Assembly: GCA_937892255.1 (NCBI GenBank)
Contig: CALAUL010000070.1
Location: forward strand, 3,352 to 67,351
Reading direction: 5' to 3'
DNA: 64,000 nt
DNA from: an uncultured Bacteroidales bacterium
Lineage (GTDB): Bacteria; Bacteroidota; Bacteroidia; Bacteroidales; Marinilabiliaceae
The notes under the pieces were generated by a model, which ran no database searches, was not told where the DNA came from, and was given only the letters and a program-made list of their open reading frames with translations. Below, in pieces: positions 60,225 through 64,000 of the stretch; position 1 is the first letter of the stretch; every line of letters starts with the position of its first letter. The position numbers and the translations under genes were made by a program.

Positions 60225-61301
60225 ATGAACAGATTGTATAGAATAGCGGTAATTATAATGATGATTCTTGCACCTGCATTCGTGCAGGCGCAGGACGTCA
60301 CATTCTCTCAAACCTATGAAACACCGCTTTATCTGAGCCCTTCGTTTACAGGTTTGACGAATGGTTGTAGAATAAGTCTGACATACAGAAACCAATGGCC
60401 GGGAATAGGCACTGCGTATCAGAACTATCTCTTATGCGCAGACCATTTCCTTGAAAGATATAGCAGTGGCATAGGCCTTATGTGGCTGTGTGACAACCAA
60501 GGCAAGGGCCTGCTTACAGACAATAAGGTGTCACTCCTTTATGCCTATGAGTTTGCTATCAATAAGTCTTTGTTCGTTCGTCCGGGAATATCGTTCACCT
60601 TCGGACAGCGTAAGCTCGACCAATCGAAGATGATAACATATACTGACATCACTGCAGATGGTAAGTATGTGACTGGAGGTTCGTCTATTGAGTTTGACCG
60701 AACTAAGGCATCGCACGTAGACGCCGGAGCTTCTGTAATGCTGTATAATGATTTCTTTTGGGCAGGTGCTTCATTCGATCACCTCACTCAGCCCGATGTG
60801 TCATTCACTGATGTGAAGGATAAGATAGGAATGAAGATAACAGCATTTGCAGGTTACAAGCTGACTTATCAAGAGTATTACAGAGGAGCAGAGCCAAAGA
60901 CGATGACATTTGCAGTCAACTATAAGCACCAATATTCGTTCAATCAGTTGGAGTTGGGCGCTTATTGGTACTATGCACCAATAGAGGTCGGTGTTGCATA
61001 TCGCGGTCTCTTCTTCCAAATGGCAGGAGAAATCAATAATATAGACGCTATCATACCTAATATAGGTGTGAATATTGGTTCTTTGCGTATTGCATACTCT
61101 TATGATATGACGTTGTCGGATCTTAGTGCCTTTGGTAATGGTTCTCATGAAGTGTCCTTACAATATCGTATCATTCCGAGCGATGTTAAGCGACGTACAT
61201 ATAAGATGAAGCCTGTGCCATGTACAGAGCCTATTATGGGGTATAGTTACTCTGGAAAAGGTAAGAACAGAAGCGTCAGACGAAGTTATTTGCAACGTTA
61301 G
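60225..61301 (+). CDS. PorP/SprF-family type IX secretion outer-membrane protein
   Basis: 358 residues. Signal peptide MNRLYRIAVIIMMILAPAFVQA, then QDVTFSQTYETPLYLSPSFTG, the family-defining opening in which the protein notes a film of conserved Asn/Pro/Phe residues before YRNQWPG. Barrel strands follow (SSGIGLMWLCDNQGKG, SLLYAYEF, FVRPGISFTFGQRKLD, HVDAGASVMLYNDFFWAGASFDHLTQPD). In Flavobacterium SprF is required for SprB to reach the surface; PorP/SprF genes commonly follow genes for type B substrates. Here the gene starts 7 nt after the giant gene's stop, so the two are almost certainly co-transcribed and partners (inference). No separate promoter was seen. Confidence 0.93.
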   Translation: MNRLYRIAVIIMMILAPAFVQAQDVTFSQTYETPLYLSPSFTGLTNGCRISLTYRNQWPGIGTAYQNYLLCADHFLERYSSGIGLMWLCDNQGKGLLTDNKVSLLYAYEFAINKSLFVRPGISFTFGQRKLDQSKMITYTDITADGKYVTGGSSIEFDRTKASHVDAGASVMLYNDFFWAGASFDHLTQPDVSFTDVKDKIGMKITAFAGYKLTYQEYYRGAEPKTMTFAVNYKHQYSFNQLELGAYWYYAPIEVGVAYRGLFFQMAGEINNIDAIIPNIGVNIGSLRIAYSYDMTLSDLSAFGNGSHEVSLQYRIIPSDVKRRTYKMKPVPCTEPIMGYSYSGKGKNRSVRRSYLQR

Positions 61302-61312
61302 TGCGTAATTTG

Positions 61313-61344
61313 TTTGTGATTCTTGTGTAATTATTATACATTTG
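61313..61344 (+). promoter_or_regulatory. Promoter of the Skp-like lipoprotein gene
   Basis: TTTG (61313-61316), a 20-nt spacer and TACATTTG (61337-61344) are a full match to the Bacteroidota consensus. The leader would be about 65 nt. It starts only 12 nt after the PorP/SprF stop codon, separating this gene from the adhesin operon. Confidence 0.7.
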
Positions 61345-61416
61345 CCTTCGAAATATAAAGCGTATCTCTCGTTGAACCGCTTACGGTGGTTTATGACGAT
61401 AAAATAGAATGTGTAT

Positions 61417-61998
61417 ATGAAGAAAACATTACTTATGGTAAGTGCCGCTGTTGCCATGATGGTCGCAGTAGGATGTCAGGCTCCACAGCAGAATGTAGCT
61501 GTAGCCTCAACAAATGGTGAATCTGTAGAGTTGTCAGTAGCATACATCAACACTGACTCTTTGATTTTGAATTATGACTATGCAAAGAAGATAAGTGAAG
61601 AACTCTTGAGCAAAGAGGAGTCTTCTCGTGCAGAGTTAAACCAAAAGGGTCGCGTATTTCAGCAAGAAGTAGCAGAGTTCCAACGTAAGGTTCAGAACAA
61701 CGGATTCCTCTCTGTTGACCGTGCTCAAAAAGAACAAGAGCGTTTGGCTAAGAAGGAGCAGGAACTTGCAGAGTTGCAACAGAAGTTGTCAGAAGACCTT
61801 ATGCGTCAGCAGCAAACTTTCAATATGGAATTGCGTGACACCCTTACAATGTTCTTAGAATCATGGGCAAAGGATAAGTACAAACTCATTCTCTCTAACA
61901 ACATGGGTGATAATGTGCTTTACAGCGCTCCGGGTGTAGACGTTACAAACGAAGTTGTAGAGATATTAAATGCTCGTTATAGCGCAGCTAAGAAGTAA
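61417..61998 (+). CDS. OmpH/Skp-family lipoprotein
   Basis: 193 residues from ATG 61417 (MKKTLLMVSAAVAMMVAVGC); an in-frame ATG at 61411 would add two residues. The signal ends in VAVGC, a lipobox, so the mature protein is lipid anchored, unlike soluble periplasmic Skp. It then shows the OmpH opening VAYINTDSLILNYDYAKK and a long helical, Glu/Gln/Lys-rich coiled coil (about residues 65-130, with QEVAEFQRKVQNNGFLSV and KEQELAELQQKL), then a C-terminal beta segment (YKLILSNNMGDNVLY). Skp proteins are periplasmic chaperones for outer-membrane proteins. Placement next to very large outer-membrane and secreted proteins may be coincidental. It has its own promoter and terminator. Confidence 0.9.
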   Translation: MKKTLLMVSAAVAMMVAVGCQAPQQNVAVASTNGESVELSVAYINTDSLILNYDYAKKISEELLSKEESSRAELNQKGRVFQQEVAEFQRKVQNNGFLSVDRAQKEQERLAKKEQELAELQQKLSEDLMRQQQTFNMELRDTLTMFLESWAKDKYKLILSNNMGDNVLYSAPGVDVTNEVVEILNARYSAAKK

Positions 61999-62038
61999 TT
62001 TATATATAGTCGTCAGTAGCAGATTAAAAAGAAATAAG

Positions 62039-62076
62039 AAAGCCCGTCTCGAAAGTATAGTGGAGACGGGCTTTTC
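62039..62076 (+). terminator. Terminator of the Skp-like gene
   Basis: A perfect 12-bp stem, AAAGCCCGTCTC (62039-62050) and GAGACGGGCTTT (62063-62074), with a 12-nt loop and a T run ending at 62075. It starts 41 nt after the stop codon. Confidence 0.9.
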
Positions 62077-62182
62077 TTGTATATAGTCAATGCTAAAAAG
62101 ATACTGAATAGTGAAAATATTGTGCTTGGAATTTGGATTATATATTGTTGGAAAATTATAATTATGTTTACTATAAGTGGTG

Positions 62183-62320
62183 TGAGTTACTGACTCAACG
62201 CTGGATGAGTTACTGACTCAACGCTGGATGAGTTACAGACTCAACTCTGTGTGAGTTACAGACTCAACGCTGTGTGAGTTACTGACTCAAAGAGGTGTGA
62301 GTAGTAGACTTAAAGAGGTC
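62183..62320. repeat. 23-bp tandem array, six units
   Basis: Six consecutive 23-base units; the first two are identical (TGAGTTACTGACTCAACGCT plus GGA). Later units drift, the last most. Each unit contains an internal dyad TGAGT-n5-ACTCA (decayed in the sixth). No spacers, so not CRISPR. Confidence 0.9.
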
Positions 62321-62824
62321 TTTACATTGTCGTAGCTGATGGTGTGAGTAAGAGGATAGTTGTGAAGTAAGCATTTGAAATAATACAATAGATATAGGGC
62401 GTGCTCGGCAGATGTCGGGTGCGCCCTTTGTATGAAGAGGAGTGTTAGACCTCTTTCGATGAGCCGAACAAATGGTTTACTTTGCCATGGCGGGAAATGG
62501 TCTATGCAAACAAACGCCTATATGATAATATCACCTCTATGGGCAATACATTTATTAAAAGATACTTGTAAAAAAGAAAACAAACGTATACTTTTGTTGT
62601 GTCGTGGTAAGCACATACGTCAAACGGACGTATTTATCATGACAACAGATATACAAAAAAGGCGTTTGCTACGCTTTGGGTTTTGACTAACTACACAAGG
62701 AATTTATGTTTTGCTTAATCAAGATCAAATGTAGTACAGGACTTCACGTTTTTTTTGTGTTTGTTTGAGAAGAATAATAAAACAGCGAATGTCTGGAAGT
62801 CCTACGTTCTAAACAAAAGTTTAT
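62321..62824. other. Intergenic stretch before the LRR gene
   Basis: No supported gene. A short hairpin AGGGCG/CGCCCT (62396-62401, 62422-62427) is followed by CCCTTTG. An 8-bp inverted repeat AGGACTTC (62738-62745) and GAAGTCCT (62796-62803) brackets a T run (62750-62756) in the leader of the LRR gene. No TAnnTTTG promoter with a -33 partner was found. Confidence 0.4.
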
Positions 62825-64000
62825 ATGATAAAAAGATTACAAATTACATTGTTGGCATTGTTTGTCAGTGTTTGGGCAATGGCATCGGAGACGAGTGTCA
62901 AGAATGCAGATGGTGTTGAGATTTGGTATGACTTTGATAGTAATACCAATACAGCGAGTGTGACGTATAGGGGAGAGGGATATTATACATACGCCGATGA
63001 GTACACTGGAAATGTAGTTATACCATCAAAGGTGACGTATGAAGACGAGGAGTATAGTGTGACAAAGATAGGAGATTCTGCTTTCAATGGTTGTAGCTCT
63101 CTTACAAGCATAACGCTACCCGAGAGTGTGACGGAGATAGGAGAGTGGACTTTCTATGGTTGTAGCTCTCTTACAAGCGTAACGATACCAGAGAGTGTGA
63201 CATCGATAGGATGTATGGCTTTCGGTAGTTGTAGTTCTCTTACAAGCATAACGATACCTGAGAGTGTGACGGAGATAGAAGTTTCTGCTTTCGGTGGCTG
63301 TTACAGACTTTATGAAGTTTACAACAAGTCAAATCTTACTATCACAGCAGGAAGTAGCGAAAATGGTTTAGTTGCATATTATGCAAAGAATGTATATACA
63401 GATGAGTCAGGGGAGAGAAAATTACATACAGTAGGAGATTATATCTTTTATGTAGATGAAGATAATATTGAATTGCTTGTATACTTAGGTGATGAGACAG
63501 CTATTACATTGCCATCAGATTATGAAGGTAAGAACTACAAGATAGGAGAGAAGGCTTTCTCTGGTTGTAGTTCTCTTACAAGCATAACGATACCCGAGGG
63601 TGTAACAGAGATAGGAAATCGTGCTTTCTCTAGTTGTAGTTCTCTTACAAGCATAACGATACCCGAGGGTGTAACAGAGATAGGAGAGAGTGCTTTCGCT
63701 GGTTGTAGCTCTCTTACAAGCATAACGATACCCGAGGGTGTAACAGAGATAGGAGATTATGCTTTCGCTGATTGTAGCTCTCTTACAAGCATAACGATAC
63801 CCAAGAGTGTGACAGAGATAGGAAGTTTTGCTTTCGCAGGTTGTAGCTCTCTTGCAAGCATAACGATACCTGAGAGTGTGACAGAGATAGGAGAGAATGC
63901 TTTCAATGGTTGTTATAAACTTTATGAAGTTTACAACAAGTCAAATCTTACTATCACAGCTGGAAGTAGCGAAAATGGTTATGTTGCATATTATGCAAAG
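62825..64000 (+). CDS. BspA-like leucine-rich-repeat surface protein (3' partial)
   Basis: The frame opens at ATG 62825 and runs off the window: 392 codons are visible. A signal peptide (MIKRLQITLLALFVSVWAMA) is followed by a short beta-rich segment, then 23-residue repeats with the pattern C-S-S-L-T-S-I-T-I-P-E-x-V-T-E-I-G-x-x-A-F-x-G, i.e. the Treponema/BspA-type LRR (LRR_5). Repeats come in two groups separated by a non-LRR insert (about 63300-63530, YEVYNKSNLTITAGSS). Members of this family are adhesins or protein-binding surface proteins in oral and gut bacteria. Several repeats are nearly identical at DNA level, so copy number may vary between strains. The C-terminus, where a T9SS sorting domain would be, is outside the window. 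Confidence 0.9.
   Translation, partial: MIKRLQITLLALFVSVWAMASETSVKNADGVEIWYDFDSNTNTASVTYRGEGYYTYADEYTGNVVIPSKVTYEDEEYSVTKIGDSAFNGCSSLTSITLPESVTEIGEWTFYGCSSLTSVTIPESVTSIGCMAFGSCSSLTSITIPESVTEIEVSAFGGCYRLYEVYNKSNLTITAGSSENGLVAYYAKNVYTDESGERKLHTVGDYIFYVDEDNIELLVYLGDETAITLPSDYEGKNYKIGEKAFSGCSSLTSITIPEGVTEIGNRAFSSCSSLTSITIPEGVTEIGESAFAGCSSLTSITIPEGVTEIGDYAFADCSSLTSITIPKSVTEIGSFAFAGCSSLASITIPESVTEIGENAFNGCYKLYEVYNKSNLTITAGSSENGYVAYYAK
63299..64000 (+). repeat. LRR gene: near-identical 69-bp repeats within a 612-bp higher repeat
   Basis: The 69-base LRR unit recurs with only a few changes through 63555-63910. The non-LRR insert starting TGTTACAGACTTTATGAAGT at 63299 reappears with few changes at 63911, exactly 612 bases (204 codons) later, so the insert plus LRR group is itself duplicated and may continue beyond the window. 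Confidence 0.85.

Noticed and set aside
62183..62320. Possible CRISPR array.
   Set aside because: Units are contiguous with no unique spacers, and no cas gene is nearby. The same holds for 22515-22657 and 576-708.
62432..62686. 84-codon plus-strand open frame between the 23-bp array and the LRR gene.
   Set aside because: Composition is not protein-like, no signal or domain, no promoter or start context; it lies in a stretch that otherwise looks non-coding.

Overview
The window is chromosomal DNA from a member of the Bacteroidota, most likely order Bacteroidales; I cannot name the genus. Support: Bacteroidota-type promoters (TTG/TTTG, about 20 nt, TAnnTTTG) before leuS, ispG, ychF, tRNA-Cys and the Skp-like gene; almost no Shine-Dalgarno sites; the long three-domain form of IspG; and type IX secretion (T9SS) and gliding-type proteins (SprA, a PorP/SprF protein, GldA, a type B C-terminal sorting domain).

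Layout. 1-551: 3' end of a fibronectin-type-III-like gene, then a gene-poor stretch with a degenerate 22-bp repeat. 1369-8153: leuS, a small exported protein, ispG and gldA. 8276-11172: tRNA-Cys, ychF and two outer-membrane beta-barrel genes. 11270-22181: a minus-strand run with very short gaps, transcribed M23 peptidase - thiL - ruvA - sprA - tsaE. 22182-22925: intergenic, with an 11-bp tandem array and a hairpin. 22926-61301: dprA, then one 36-kb reading frame (about 12,000 codons, 56% of the window), then a PorP/SprF gene 7 bp downstream. 61417-61998: an OmpH/Skp-like lipoprotein. 62079-62824: intergenic, with a 23-bp tandem array. 62825-64000: 5' part of a BspA-like leucine-rich-repeat surface protein.

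The centre of interest is the giant protein. It has a signal peptide, 13 Ig-like modules, a heterogeneous segment, about 69 SprB-type modules, 5 further Ig/PKD-like modules, 19 Trp-rich modules, 2 PKD domains and a C-terminal gliding/T9SS type B sorting domain. Two patterns emerged on reading it module by module. First, the SprB-type array is a higher-order repeat: a six-module block (A) and a nine-module block (B) in the order A A B A A A B A B. Second, cysteines follow a neighbour rule: when a module lacks its early cysteine (C1), the next module lacks its late cysteine (C2), and the array ends obey the same rule. This suggests that inter-domain disulfides (C1 of module n to C2 of module n+1) staple the fibre along almost its whole length.

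How the genes may work together (inference): SprA is the outer-membrane T9SS translocon pore, PorP/SprF proteins serve export or anchoring of type B substrates, and the giant protein is the probable substrate and surface adhesin. Whether the cell glides cannot be told from this window.
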